A stretch of 64,000 nucleotides of DNA from 3107 sp965216225 (GCA_965216225.1 CBDCFF010000032.1:124001-188000), one strand, 5' to 3'; shown: positions 1 to 11,026, counted from the first letter of the stretch. Program-made: numbers and translations. The notes: generated from the letters alone by a model not told the origin.

Positions 1-183
1 AGGGTCATGGCCCGGCCGACCGGTCGCCTTCGGCCGAACCCGTTCGAAACCTGCCGCGGCCAGATCGAGATCGTCGACAAACGCGTCGATGAAGCGGACG
101 GGGTTGTCCGCGCCAACGTCGTCGTCCACGGACTCCGCAAGCAGCAGGAGTTGGGAACGAACATCACCGGAAATATGTGCCAT
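1..183 (-). CDS. IS1182-family transposase, N-terminal part (runs off the window)
   Basis: Reading the minus strand from the ATG at 183 gives a protein beginning MAHISGDVRSQ. It continues with DNPVRFIDAFVDDLDLAAAGF and then a KATGRPGHDP-like segment. This order (an R-Q start, a VR.IDAFVD.LDL core, then KATGRPGYDP) is typical of the N-terminus of IS1182/ISL-type DDE transposases. Only 61 codons are inside the window, so the catalytic core and the far terminal repeat cannot be seen and activity cannot be judged. It is the first of several IS pieces at this edge. Confidence 0.75.
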   Translation of the reverse strand, partial: MAHISGDVRSQLLLLAESVDDDVGADNPVRFIDAFVDDLDLAAAGFERVRPKATGRPGHDP

Positions 184-543
184 GGCCGAGTTTGCCATTT
201 CGCCGGATCCAGTAGAATCCTTCTCGACGGCTTTTCACACAGTCTGGATGGTTTTTTCGGACTGGCCGGGAAAAGTGACAAAAAGATGCACTACGGCGGC
301 AGAGAACCTGCGTCGATGTCGGTTGCAAACTGCTGAATGGATGTGAAAAGCGAAGACCCACCGCATAGTGGCGAAACAACTGAAAAACCAAGGCATCAAT
401 GTCCGACTGCAACAGGCCAAGGTTTATCGGGACCGGATGCTCCAACTCATCCGGATACTCGGAGAACGGTGCCGCCAGCCATTGCCCGGATGTGTAGCGA
501 TGGTTTCTTTTTCCACCTCGTCCCATTCGTCTCTGAGGTTGTT
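184..543. other. Gene-free stretch between two IS elements
   Basis: These 360 bases lie between the start of the IS1182-like transposase and the left tip of the IS481-like element. Open frames on both strands are short and resemble nothing I recognise, and base composition is lower in GC than the core genes. Part of it is presumably the upstream end of the IS1182-like element. I see no tRNA, promoter pair or repeat that I can defend. Confidence 0.4.
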
Positions 544-1600
544 CGTTAGCTGTTCCATCCCGGACGATCAGATAGACCCTCGCCGATCTGGCCTGTTCAT
601 GGCAAGATCGGTCCTGCGTGAGATTCGGGACGGGGGCAAGACATGCTGATTTCCTTGCACAAGCAGGCGACGACGACGCCGAAGATCAGGGCCGCAATCC
701 AGGCGAGTGATGAACCCGCGTGGATCGTGGCCGAGCGCTACGGCATCCCGGAGCAGACCGTCTGGAGACACCGTCCACGACCGGAGCCACACGGCGCACA
801 GGTTGCAGACCACACTCACGCCAGCGCAGGAGGCCGTGGCGGTCTCGCTGAGACAGAGTCTGCTGCTGCCGCTCGACGACCTGCTCGCCGTGGTCCGCGA
901 GTTTCTCAACCCGAACGTCTCGCGCTCCGGGCTGGACCGATGCCTGCGCCGTCATGGGCTCGGCTCCCTCCGTGACCTGAAGCCGAAGGTGGCGAAGCCC
1001 GCGCACAAGCCTTTCAAGGCATACGAGCCCGGCTACATCCACATCGACGTGAAATACCTGCCGCAGATGGCCGATGAGGAGAAGCGCCGGTATCTGTTCG
1101 TCGCGATCGACCGCGCCACCCGCCGGGTCTTCGTGCGCATCTACCCAGTGAAGACTGCGGCCAACGCCCGCCGGTTCCTGCGCGATCTGGAGCGCGCCGC
1201 CCCGATGCGGATCACCCGCGTGCTGACGGACAACGGCAAGGAGTTCACCGACAGGCTCTTCGGCCTTCGCCGCCGCGCCGCGACCGGCAATCATGAGTTC
1301 GACCGCCTCTGCGCCGGGTTCGGGATCGAGCATCGCCTGGCCCCACCGATGCGGCCGCAGACCAACGGCATGGTCGAGCGGTTCAACGGACGGATCGAGG
1401 ACGTGCTCCAGAGCCACCGTTTCCGCAGCGGCGAGGACCTGGAGCGGACGATCTTGCGCTACGTCCGCCTCTACAACGGCCAGTTGCCGCAATCCGTTCT
1501 GAAAGGCCGCACGCCAATCGATGCGCTCAAGGACTGGCATCGAGAAAAGCCCGAGCTCTTCAGGAAGCAGCCATACAATCACATGGGATGTGACAGAGGT
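544..1600 (+). mobile_element. IS481-family element, right end truncated
   Basis: The left tip is placed at about 544 because the sequence from 544 to 657 recurs, inverted, at 51363-51476, where it also ends in a TGTTAG-like tip. The element carries one transposase gene in two frames. No inverted match to the left tip is found beyond the transposase, and by about 1660 the sequence belongs to an unrelated gene stub, so the right terminal repeat appears lost near 1590-1600. The right boundary is approximate. Confidence 0.6.
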
Positions 1601-1663
1601 ATGAAACCGGATGTTGCCATTTTGTTCTGTCTTCATTACCCTGAGCGTGAAGGTGCCGCATGA
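643..1663 (+). pseudogene. IS481-family transposase, frameshifted by a small deletion
   Basis: The gene starts at ATG 643 (MLISLHKQATTTPK) with an N-terminal helix-turn-helix (ASDEPAWIVAERYGIPEQTVW). Just after the TVW codons, near 765, the frame changes. The rest (DRSHTAHRLQTTLTPAQ onward) reads in the frame ending at 1663. Compared with intact relatives as I remember them, roughly a dozen bases (a WKWRKRDS-like segment) are missing there. The integrase core is complete, with acidic residues in HIDVKYLP, LTDNGKEF and NGMVERFNGR. The last 20 codons look like read-through into flanking DNA. Probably not functional. Confidence 0.8.
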
Positions 1664-1728
1664 GCGAGACTGCGATTGAGTGGACGGACTCGACCCGGAA
1701 CCCGGTTGCGGGTTGCAGCATCGTGTCC
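1660..1728 (+). pseudogene. Stub of a phage Gp37/Gp68-like (DUF5131) gene
   Basis: The first 23 codons from ATG 1660 read MSETAIEWTDSTRNPV, then AGCSIVS. This closely matches the conserved start of DUF5131 (phage Gp37/Gp68 family) proteins, which continue with a cysteine-rich segment. After codon 23 the similarity stops abruptly and the sequence runs into the EVE gene leader. A plausible ribosome-binding sequence (gtgaaggtg) still precedes the ATG. The gene has lost nearly all of its body, probably by a deletion linked to the neighbouring IS. Confidence 0.55.
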
Positions 1729-1804
1729 GCAGCGGGCAACCCCTGTACAAAGGCCGGATTGTCTGAAAATGTGGCGCCGGTCAAATCGAGGAAGGTGATC
1801 CGGC

Positions 1805-2224
1805 ATGGCGTATTGGCTCTTCAAATCCGAACCGAATACCTGGGGCTGGGATGATCAGGTCGTCATGGGCGTGGCCGGTCAGGAATGGGACGGTGTGCGC
1901 AATTACCAGGCCCGCAACAACATGCGGGCGATGCGGCGGGGCGATCACGGGTTCTTCTACCACTCGCTGAAAGACAGGGAGATCGTCGGCATTGTCGAGG
2001 TCTGCGCCGAAGCGCATCCGGACAGCACGACCGATGATGTGCGCTGGGAATGCGTGGATGTCAGGGCGGTCAGGCCGGTGAAATTTCCGGTCACACTCCG
2101 GATGTGCAAGGACGATCCGCGCCTGAAGGACATGGTGCTGGTCAACAACTCCCGTCTGTCGGTTCAGCCGGTGACGGATGAGGAATGGGCGATCATCTGC
2201 GAACTGGCCGGGACCGACCCCTGA
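1805..2224 (+). CDS. EVE domain protein
   Basis: This 139-residue protein is a single EVE domain (PUA-like fold), the family that includes THYN1 and bacterial proteins thought to bind modified bases in DNA or RNA. Visible family marks are the start MAYWLFKSEP, the segment WDGVRNYQARNNMR around residues 29-42, and FFYHS about ten residues later. Length is normal for the family. The ATG follows GAAGGTGATC, an acceptable ribosome-binding site. It ends 75 bases from the convergent ahcY gene. EVE genes occur both as housekeeping genes and beside restriction systems; here the neighbours are housekeeping. Confidence 0.9.
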   Translation: MAYWLFKSEPNTWGWDDQVVMGVAGQEWDGVRNYQARNNMRAMRRGDHGFFYHSLKDREIVGIVEVCAEAHPDSTTDDVRWECVDVRAVRPVKFPVTLRMCKDDPRLKDMVLVNNSRLSVQPVTDEEWAIICELAGTDP

Positions 2225-2298
2225 TCCGGCCGGCTTTCCGGCGCTTTCCGGCCTGAAACACCGCTCTCGGGGCGACGCCTGCCCTTTCCGGCTTTCGG

Positions 2299-3693
<1,395 letters not shown>

Positions 3694-3934
3694 CCGGAGG
3701 GCTCCTTGCGAAACTGGGACCGCAGGGCAGATACCATCGGGGCGCGGGCCGGGCAATGGCGGATTGACGGGATCGGCCCGCAACGCCTTCCGGCCCCATG
3801 CGGGGGGGACGGATTTTTATCAATGACGCAGCGGCACAATGCCGTTAATGTGCCGTTGAATTTTTGTGAGTGCTGAAATTATCAGAACAGTTTCAGCGTG
3901 TTGATGGAAATTGCGCCGCAAACAGGGGGGCCAT

Positions 3935-4537
3935 ATGCCCGCAAGACCGCCCCGCGCCTGGCAAAGAATGCTTTCCGGCCGCAGGCTGGATCTTCTGGAT
4001 CCGACGCCGGTGGATATAGAGATAGAGGATATTGCGCACGGGCTGGCTTTCGTTGCGCGCTGGAACGGACAGACCTTTGGCGATTACCCTTATTCTGTCG
4101 CCGAACATTCGCTGCTGGTGGAACGGATTTTCGCGGCCATCGCGCCTGATGCCAATGCCGGATGGCGGCTTGCGGCGCTTTTGCACGACGCGCCCGAATA
4201 TGTCATCGGGGACATGATTTCACCGGTCAAGGCCGCTGTGGGGCCAGGGTATGAAGCGCTGGAGGACCGTCTGAGCGCAGCCATCCATCTGCGGTTCGGA
4301 CTGCCTGCGCTGCTGCCTGACAGGATCAGGAAACAGATCAAGCGCGCCGACAGGGTTTCCGCCTGGCTGGAGGCCACGCAGATCGCCGGATTTTCCGTCA
4401 TCGAAGCGAACAGGCTGTTTGGCCGGCCACGGCCCGCACTGACAGACGGGCCGGGCATTCGGTTGCGCCCGCCAACAGAGGTGCGCCGGAGCTATTCCAA
4501 CCGGTGCCGGGTGCTGATCGGCCTGACCGCGCGATAG
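3935..4537 (+). CDS. HD-domain phosphohydrolase, YfbR-like
   Basis: This 200-residue protein has an HD-type metal-dependent phosphohydrolase fold. The metal ligands are visible as H58 in AEHSLLVERI and H84-D85 in LLHDAPEYV, followed by a short helical tail. Family members such as YfbR remove phosphate from deoxynucleoside monophosphates, but the substrate here cannot be read from sequence. The frame opens at TTG 3911. ATG 3935, preceded by a run of six G, gives the more usual N-terminus MPARPPRAWQ. It is divergent from ahcY. Confidence 0.8.
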   Translation: MPARPPRAWQRMLSGRRLDLLDPTPVDIEIEDIAHGLAFVARWNGQTFGDYPYSVAEHSLLVERIFAAIAPDANAGWRLAALLHDAPEYVIGDMISPVKAAVGPGYEALEDRLSAAIHLRFGLPALLPDRIRKQIKRADRVSAWLEATQIAGFSVIEANRLFGRPRPALTDGPGIRLRPPTEVRRSYSNRCRVLIGLTAR

Positions 4538-4596
4538 GGGCCAGCCGCAGGCCATGGCGTCAGGATTGGCAGACAGGGGATCGGCGGGCGCATGTC

Positions 4597-5151
4597 CTAT
4601 CTGGGGCTGCGCTTGGCAAGAATTCTTTGCAGGGTCCGGCGGTGCATGTTGAGCCGGCGCGCGGTTTCCGAGACGTTCCGGTTGCACAGTTCATAGACCC
4701 GCTGGATATGTTCCCAGCGCACGCGGTCCGCCGACATCGGATTTTCCGGCGGCGGCGGTCGTTCGTCAGGCTGTGCAAGCAGCGCCGCCATGACATCGTT
4801 GGCGTCCGCCGGCTTTGGCAGATAGTCCGTCGCGCCGGATTTCACCGCCGCGACCGCTGTGGCGATCGCCCCGTAGCCGGTCAGGACGATAATCCGCGCA
4901 TCCGGGCGGCGTTCGCGCAGGGTTTCCACCACATCCAGCCCGTTGCCGTCCTCCAGCCTCAGGTCAATGACCGCATGGGCGGGGGGACGGGCGGTTGCGA
5001 TTGCCTTGCCGGCGGCAACGGACCCCGCCGTTTCCGGCGCAAAGCCGCGCTTTTCCATGGCGCGGGCCAATCGGCGCAGGAATGCTTCGTCATCATCGAC
5101 CAGCAGCAGGGAATTGTCTTCGCCAATCTCTTGCAGCGCGCGTTCCACCAT
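4597..5151 (-). CDS. regA: Redox response regulator RegA/PrrA/ActR
   Basis: This 184-residue response regulator of the RegA/PrrA/ActR type is the partner of RegB in global control of photosynthesis, respiration, and carbon and nitrogen fixation genes in response to redox state. The receiver domain has acidic residues LLLVDDDE (17-24), the phospho-acceptor D63 in VIDLRLEDGNG, and a TGYG motif. A proline-rich linker (ERPPPPENP) leads to a Fis-type helix-turn-helix (residues 140-180, NVSETARRLNMHRRTLQRIL), which is highly conserved in this family. It lies head-to-head with regB, with about 225 bases of shared upstream DNA. Confidence 0.95.
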   Translation of the reverse strand: MVERALQEIGEDNSLLLVDDDEAFLRRLARAMEKRGFAPETAGSVAAGKAIATARPPAHAVIDLRLEDGNGLDVVETLRERRPDARIIVLTGYGAIATAVAAVKSGATDYLPKPADANDVMAALLAQPDERPPPPENPMSADRVRWEHIQRVYELCNRNVSETARRLNMHRRTLQRILAKRSPR

Positions 5152-5377
5152 GTTTCCGCCCCTCGCGTTTTCCGACCCTCTGGACGTTTCTAGACAGTCC
5201 CCGCCCGCGGGTCAAACACTGCGCCGGCTGGTCGCATCAGTGAAACAGGCGGCGCCGGCGCGGGCCCTGGCCATTTCAGCGTTCCCGGCTCCCGGTTCGA
5301 AAATCGACGCTCTGATTGCATTCCGACGCAGGATTGGCAATGCTGCAAGCTGACGCATTCACAATTCGACGAGCGGC

Positions 5378-6769
5378 ATGAGCGACCTATCCACTGCCTT
5401 TTTCAGCAGCGACGCCCGCAGCGACTGGCTGCGCCTGCACACGTTCACGCTGCTGCGCTGGGTCGCCATCACGGGTCAGATTGTCGCCGTCACCATTGCC
5501 CTGCGCTGTTTCGATCTGCGCCTGGAACTGGGTTATGTCTATCTGGCGATCGGCGCGCCGATCATCGCAAACCTGATTGCAATGTTCGTCTACCCTGAAA
5601 ACAAGCGCCTGTCAGAGGCGCAGGCCCTGGCGATGCTGCTTTTCGACATCGCGCAGCTTGCGGTGATGATCTGCCTGACCGGCGGCCTGCACAATCCGTT
5701 TGCCCTGCTGATCGTGGTGCCGGTGACGATTTCGGCAACCGCACTGCATCCGCGTTCCACCCTGATTCTGGGGGCGGTCGCGCTGATTTGCACAACGCTT
5801 CTGGCAAAATATCACCTGCCGTTGCGCACCGGGCAGGGATTTCTTCTGCGGATGCCCGAAATATTCGTTTTCGGATTCTGGGTGGCGATCGTGATCGGCA
5901 CGCTGTTTCTGGGCGTCTACGCGCGGCGCGTGACCTCGGAAATTCACTCGATGTCCGAGGCGCTGCTCGCCACCCAGATGGCCCTGTCGCGCGAACAGAA
6001 GCTGACCGATCTGGGGGGCGTTGTCGCCGCCGCCGCGCATGAGCTGGGCACGCCGCTGGCAACCATCAAGCTGGTCAGTTCCGAGCTGATCGAAGAACTG
6101 ACAAGGCACCCGGAGCTTCGCGACGACGCAGAGTTGATTCGCCAGCAGGCCGACCGGTGCCGGGAAATCCTGCGATCCATGGGCCGGGCGGGCAAGGGCG
6201 ACGCGCATCTTCGCACGGCCCCGCTGTCAGCGGTGATCGCCGAAGCGGCAGAGCCGCATCGCGACCGCGGGCGGCATGTGCTGTTCGATTATCGCGGGGC
6301 GGCGGATGGCGGGCCGGAGCCGGAGATACGGCGACAGCCCGAACTGGTTCACGGCATCCGCAATCTTATCCAGAATGCAGTCGATTTCGCCGAAAGCCGC
6401 GTCTGGGTTCAGGTGCTATGGTCGGCCCCGCGCATCCGGATCAGGATCAGCGACGACGGCCCCGGATACGCCCCGCAATTGCTGGGCCGGATTGGCGACC
6501 CGTTCGTGCGCTGGCGGCGACATGCCGCGGACCGCCGGAAACGCCCGGAATACGAGGGCATGGGGCTGGGGCTGTTCATCGCCAAGACACTGCTGGAACG
6601 CACCGGGGCGGAACTGAGCTTTGCCAATGGCTCTGACCCGTTTCTTCCCGATGGCAACAAGCCGGAAAAATGCGGTGCGGTCATCGAAGTCGTCTGGTCG
6701 CGCAGCGACAGCGGGCTGGAGGTTCGGGCCTCGCGGCAGCCTCTGGGCGAAAACCAGCCCATTGCCTGA
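5378..6769 (+). CDS. regB: Redox sensor histidine kinase RegB/PrrB/ActS
   Basis: This 463-residue membrane histidine kinase has about six hydrophobic segments in residues 25-185 and contains the quinone-site motif GGLHNPF (102-108). The H-box is AAAHELGTPLATIKL with phospho-acceptor H221. The redox-active cysteine described for RegB corresponds to C261 in QQADRCREI. N and G boxes follow (GIRNLIQNAVDFAE, ISDDGPGY, GMGLGLFIAKTLLERTGAEL). It signals to RegA, encoded divergently. The senC/prrC gene that often lies between them is not present in the gap. Confidence 0.95.
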   Translation: MSDLSTAFFSSDARSDWLRLHTFTLLRWVAITGQIVAVTIALRCFDLRLELGYVYLAIGAPIIANLIAMFVYPENKRLSEAQALAMLLFDIAQLAVMICLTGGLHNPFALLIVVPVTISATALHPRSTLILGAVALICTTLLAKYHLPLRTGQGFLLRMPEIFVFGFWVAIVIGTLFLGVYARRVTSEIHSMSEALLATQMALSREQKLTDLGGVVAAAAHELGTPLATIKLVSSELIEELTRHPELRDDAELIRQQADRCREILRSMGRAGKGDAHLRTAPLSAVIAEAAEPHRDRGRHVLFDYRGAADGGPEPEIRRQPELVHGIRNLIQNAVDFAESRVWVQVLWSAPRIRIRISDDGPGYAPQLLGRIGDPFVRWRRHAADRRKRPEYEGMGLGLFIAKTLLERTGAELSFANGSDPFLPDGNKPEKCGAVIEVVWSRSDSGLEVRASRQPLGENQPIA

Positions 6770-6825
6770 GACGCCCGGCAAGGGAACCCGCTTGCAGCCG
6801 GGCGAGCGTTGGCTAGAATCCGGCC

Positions 6826-7299
6826 ATGACCGATTTGCGCCTTACCCGTCATCTTTGCAGCGCCGAAGACACTGCGGCATTCGCCGGGCGGCTTGCGCCG
6901 ATGCTGAAGGCCGGGGATTGCCTGCTGCTGGAAGGACCGGTTGGCGCGGGAAAGACCCTTTTCGCCCGGTCATTGATCCAGACGCTGTTGCCGGCGCCCG
7001 AGGACGTGCCGTCGCCCACATTCACGCTGGTCCAGACCTATGAGACGACCGGGCCGGAAATCTGGCATTTCGACCTCTATCGCCTGGCCCATCCCGACGA
7101 GGTGTTGGAACTGGGTCTTGATGAGGCGCTGGAACAGGCGGTATGCCTGATCGAGTGGCCTGACCGCCTTGGTGATCGGGCGCCGGAGGGGGCGATGAAT
7201 CTGGGCTTCGGACTGACCGGAACAAGGGGCGCGCGCGTGCTTCGGATGCTTGCGGATTCGCCGCGCTGGGCCGGGGTCATGGATGCACTTCGTGGATGA
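6826..7299 (+). CDS. tsaE: tRNA threonylcarbamoyladenosine biosynthesis ATPase TsaE
   Basis: TsaE is the small ATPase of the TsaBDE complex that makes N6-threonylcarbamoyladenosine on ANN-decoding tRNAs. The 157-residue protein has Walker A GPVGAGKT (37-44), the conserved SPTFTLVQTY segment, and HFDLYRL and IEWPDRLG, all typical of the family. The start follows a short gap after regB. The 3' end overlaps the next gene (start 7283) by 17 bases, so it begins a translationally linked operon running through addA. Confidence 0.95.
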   Translation: MTDLRLTRHLCSAEDTAAFAGRLAPMLKAGDCLLLEGPVGAGKTLFARSLIQTLLPAPEDVPSPTFTLVQTYETTGPEIWHFDLYRLAHPDEVLELGLDEALEQAVCLIEWPDRLGDRAPEGAMNLGFGLTGTRGARVLRMLADSPRWAGVMDALRG

Positions 7300-8284
7300 G
7301 CGCGGGCAACAGATGCGGGCCTTCGTGAAAGGCTCCGGCTGGCGGGACGCGACCCCCTGCCCGATTGCCGGGGATGCCTCTGCCCGGCGCTATTTCCGGC
7401 TTTGCGCATCCGGTCGCCGCGCAATCCTGATGGATTGCCCGCCCGAGGCGGCGGAGATCGGCCCGTTCCTGAGCATCGCGGCGCATCTGAAGGCCGGCGG
7501 GCTGAGCGCGCCGGACATCTACGCCCATGATTCCGCCGCCGGGTTCGTCCTGATGGAAGACATGGGCGACGGGCTGTTCGCGCGGGTGCTGGAGGCCACC
7601 CCCGGCAATGAACGGACGCTCTACAGCGCCGCCGTGGATGTCCTGTTGCATTTGCATGACTGTCCCCTGCCCGCTGCCGGTCTGCCGCGCCACGATCCGC
7701 CCTGCATGGCTGCCCTCATTTCCCCCGTGTTCGACTTTTACCTGCCCGCGCGGGCTTCGGTGGATCAGACCGGCCCGATTCATGCCGGGCTGGAAACGGT
7801 TCTGGCCGAACACGCCCCGGATGCCGATTGCCTTATCCTGCGGGACTATCACGCCGAAAACCTGATCTGGCTGCCGGAACGCGACGGCATCGCGTGCGTC
7901 GGCCTGCTTGATTTTCAGGACGCGCTGACGGGGCATCGCTGCTATGATCTGATCTCGCTTTTGCAGGATACCCGCCGGGACGTGTCACGGGAATGCAGCG
8001 ATGCGATGATCGCGCGCTACTGTTCCGCAGCCGCCCTGCCCCGGTCAGGGTTCGCCGCCGCCTGCGCAGCGCAGGGGGCACAGCGCAACCTGCGCATTCT
8101 GGGCATCTTCGCCCGCCTTGCCCGGTGCGCGGGCAAGCGGCGCTATGTCGATCTCATCCCGCGTGTCTGGTCCCATCTGATGGGCGATCTGGACCACCCG
8201 GCGCTAAGCCCGGTCCGGGCGCTGCTTTTGTCCGTATTGCCGGCGCCGGATGCGGCGCATCTGAACTGGCTGAAATCCGCATGA
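7283..8284 (+). CDS. amgK: Anomeric MurNAc/GlcNAc kinase (AmgK-type phosphotransferase)
   Basis: This 333-residue protein is a kinase of the aminoglycoside-phosphotransferase fold. Its catalytic loop is LRDYHAEN (residues 186-193) and the metal-binding DFQD is at 210-213. Followed directly by a MurU-like nucleotidyltransferase, it fits AmgK, which phosphorylates N-acetylmuramate and N-acetylglucosamine at C1 in cell-wall recycling. The frame is open from 7250. ATG 7283 (MHFVDERGQQM) was preferred because it gives the small overlap with tsaE usual in this operon; ATG 7313 is also possible. The stop overlaps the next start as ATGA. Confidence 0.88.
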   Translation: MHFVDERGQQMRAFVKGSGWRDATPCPIAGDASARRYFRLCASGRRAILMDCPPEAAEIGPFLSIAAHLKAGGLSAPDIYAHDSAAGFVLMEDMGDGLFARVLEATPGNERTLYSAAVDVLLHLHDCPLPAAGLPRHDPPCMAALISPVFDFYLPARASVDQTGPIHAGLETVLAEHAPDADCLILRDYHAENLIWLPERDGIACVGLLDFQDALTGHRCYDLISLLQDTRRDVSRECSDAMIARYCSAAALPRSGFAAACAAQGAQRNLRILGIFARLARCAGKRRYVDLIPRVWSHLMGDLDHPALSPVRALLLSVLPAPDAAHLNWLKSA

Positions 8285-8979
8285 CCAGAGAGCGCCCCAC
8301 ATCGCTGATGCTTTTCGCCGCCGGGTTGGGAACCCGGATGGGGACGCTGACCGCAAACCGGCCAAAGCCGCTGATCCCCGTTGCGGGCAAGGCGCTGATA
8401 GATCATGCGCTGGGCTGGGTCGATGGCGCAGGGGTCGAGAGCGTGGTCGTCAACCTGCACTACAAATCCGGGATGCTGCGGACCCATCTTGCCAACCGGA
8501 ACCTGACGTTTTCCGATGAAACGGGGATGATTCTGAACACCGGCGGCGGGCTGAGGCAGGCGCTGCCGCTGTTGGGTCGCGGCCCGGTATTCACCTTCAA
8601 CCCCGATGCGATATGGGCAGGCCCCAACCCGCTGCGCCTGCTGGCCGCCGCCTGGCGACCCGAAGACATGGATGCGCTGTTGCTGCTGATTCCGCCGATC
8701 CGGGCGCGCGGGCACAGGGGCGTCGGCGATTTCGTGCCGGACAAGGCCGGCCGCATCACCCGCGGGCCGGGGCTGATCTATTCCGGGGCGCAGATCATTT
8801 GTACCGAGAGGCTCTCTGAAATCCGGGAAAAGGCGTTTTCGCTCAACCTGCTGTGGGATCGGCTTGTCGCGTCCGGCCGCGCCTGCGGCCTGACCTACAG
8901 GGGCCGCTGGTGCGATGTGGGGCGCCCCGAAGGGATCGGTCTGGCCGAAGCCATGCTGAACGGGGCGCGGGATGTTTGA
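8281..8979 (+). CDS. murU: N-acetylmuramate-1-phosphate uridylyltransferase (MurU-type)
   Basis: This 232-residue nucleotidyltransferase has the classic LMLFAAGLGTRM signature (residues 9-20) and RPKPLIPVAG just after it. The GT-A fold acidic residue lies in FTFNPDAIW. With AmgK upstream it would make UDP-MurNAc from recycled MurNAc-1-phosphate, bypassing early peptidoglycan steps. ATG 8281 overlaps the amgK stop (ATGA), and its own stop overlaps the addB start by eight bases, so the three genes are translationally coupled. Confidence 0.9.
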   Translation: MTRERPTSLMLFAAGLGTRMGTLTANRPKPLIPVAGKALIDHALGWVDGAGVESVVVNLHYKSGMLRTHLANRNLTFSDETGMILNTGGGLRQALPLLGRGPVFTFNPDAIWAGPNPLRLLAAAWRPEDMDALLLLIPPIRARGHRGVGDFVPDKAGRITRGPGLIYSGAQIICTERLSEIREKAFSLNLLWDRLVASGRACGLTYRGRWCDVGRPEGIGLAEAMLNGARDV

Positions 8980-11026
8980 GCCCGCATCCACCCCGCGCCT
9001 GTTCGGCCTTCCCCCCGGCGTGGATTTCGCCCCGGCGCTGGTCGATGGGCTGCGCGCCCGCATGTCCGGTCAGCCGCCCGAAGAAATGGCGCGGGTGGAC
9101 CTTCATGTGAATACGCGCCGGATGCAGCGCCGGATACGGGCGCTTTTTGCCGAAGGTCCGGCCTGTCTTCTGCCCCGCATCCGGCTGGTGGGCGACATTG
9201 CCGGCGCCGCCGGTCTGCCGGGTCTGCCGGATTTGCCGCCGCCCGCCACCGCGCTGCAACGCAGGCTGGAACTGGCCCGGCTCATCCGTCAACTGATCGC
9301 GGCGCAACCGGACCTGGCCCCGGAAACCGCTGCGTTTGATCTGGCGCAGAGCCTTTATGCCCTGCTGGAAGAGATGCAGGGCGAGGGTGTCGGCCCGGAT
9401 GTGTTCGCCGGTCTCGATGTTTCGGACCAATCCGGCCACTGGGCGCGGACCCTGACATTCCTGCGGCTGATCGCGCCCTGTTTCGGCCCCGGCGCAACAG
9501 ACCCCGAGGGGCGGCGGCGGCGCGCAGTCGAACATCTGACCGCGTACTGGCGGGTATCGCCGCCACGGCATCCGGTCATCGTTGCAGGCTCTACCGGTTC
9601 TCGCGGGACAACCGCCCTGTTCATGCGCGCGGTTGCGCAACTGCCGCAGGGGGCGCTGGTCCTGCCCGGCTTCGATTTCGATCAGCCCGCCGGAGTCTGG
9701 GACGCGATGCAGGATGCGCTGATCCATGAGGATCACCCGCAATACCGTTTTGCCCGATTGTTGCGCGCGCTGGAGGTCGATAGTCGCGATGTTGTCCCCT
9801 GGGTCGCGACGCCGCCCGCCTGCCCTGCCCGTAACCGGTTGATTTCACTTGCCCTGCGCCCGGCCCCCGTGACCGATCAGTGGATGGTCGAAGGGCCGGG
9901 GCTGAAGGGAATCCCGGAGGCCGTGCGGGATGTGACATTGCTGGAAGCCCCCACCGCGCGGGAAGAGGCCGCAACGATCGCATTGCGCTTGCGAAAGGCG
10001 GCAGAGGATGGCCGGACCGCGGCTCTGATCTCTCCCTCCCGGCAACTGACCCGGCAGGTGGCGGCGGCGCTCGACCGATGGGGGATCGAGCCGGATGACA
10101 GCGCCGGGCAACCGCTTTCGCTGTCGGCCCCCGGGCGGTTCCTGCGGCATGTGGCTGCCCTGTCCGGCGAGCGTCTGACGGCAGAGGCGCTGTTGACGGT
10201 GCTCAAGCATCCGCTGACGAATACCGGATCGGACGAACGCGGGGAACATCTTCTGTGGACGCGGGAACTGGAATTGTCCCTGCGCAGGAAGGGTTGTGCG
10301 TTTCCGACCCGCCCCGATCTGACCGGCCAAGCGGCGGGCGACGGGCGGCGCCCGGCGTGGGCGAACTGGCTTGCGGACACCTTTGCCGGGCTCGAAGGGA
10401 TCGGCGTCAGGGCGTTGCCGGAGCATCTGGAACATCACCTGTGGCTGGCCGAAACGCTGGCCGCCGGTCCGGCCGGCGGGAATGGCGGGGCGCTGTGGCA
10501 GCAGGCCGCCGGTCGCGAGGCCCGCAGCGCCATCGACGAACTGCGCGCCGCAGCCGGTTCCGGCGGTGTGATGAGCGCGCCGGAATATTCCGCGCTGCTG
10601 CATTCGGTCTTGCAGGATAAAGAGGTGCGCAGCCCCGAGCGCGCCTGTCCGGGCATCATGATCTGGGGCACGCTGGAGGCGCGCGTTCAGGGTGCCGATC
10701 TGGTGATTCTGGGCGGGCTGAACGAAGGCGTCTGGCCGCCGCAACCGGCGCCGGACCCCTGGCTGAACCGGACCATGCGCAAGCAGGCCGGTCTGTTGCT
10801 GCCCGAGCGGCGCATCGGCCTGTCGGCCCATGATTTTCAGCAGGCCGTCGCCGCGCCCGAAGTCTGGATCACCCGCGCGATCCGGGATGCAGAGGGGCAA
10901 ACCGTGCCGTCGCGCTGGATCAACCGGCTGACCGGCCTGCTGGGCGGCCTGTCCGAACCGGACGACCTTGAGCTGAGCAAGGAGCGCGAGGATGTCATCG
11001 CCTGGTTGGCACAGTTCGGGGAGTAA
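8972..11026 (+). pseudogene. addB: addB, N-terminal part, interrupted by an insertion
   Basis: AddB is the second subunit of the AddAB helicase-nuclease that processes double-strand breaks for RecA. This frame encodes 684 residues, of which about the first 667 are AddB (start MFEPASTPRLFGLPPG; FHVNTRR-like and GLNEGVWPPQ segments visible). From codon 668 (10973) the sequence is foreign and stops at 11026. The missing C-terminus resumes in frame at 12075 once the segment between two copies of GGACGACCTTGA is removed. The protein made from this frame lacks the nuclease domain, so normal AddB function is unlikely. Confidence 0.92.

Noticed and set aside
3694..3934. A SAM or SAH riboswitch upstream of ahcY
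   Set aside because: I could not find the expected paired segments; the leader holds only GC-rich runs and an AT-rich promoter-like part.
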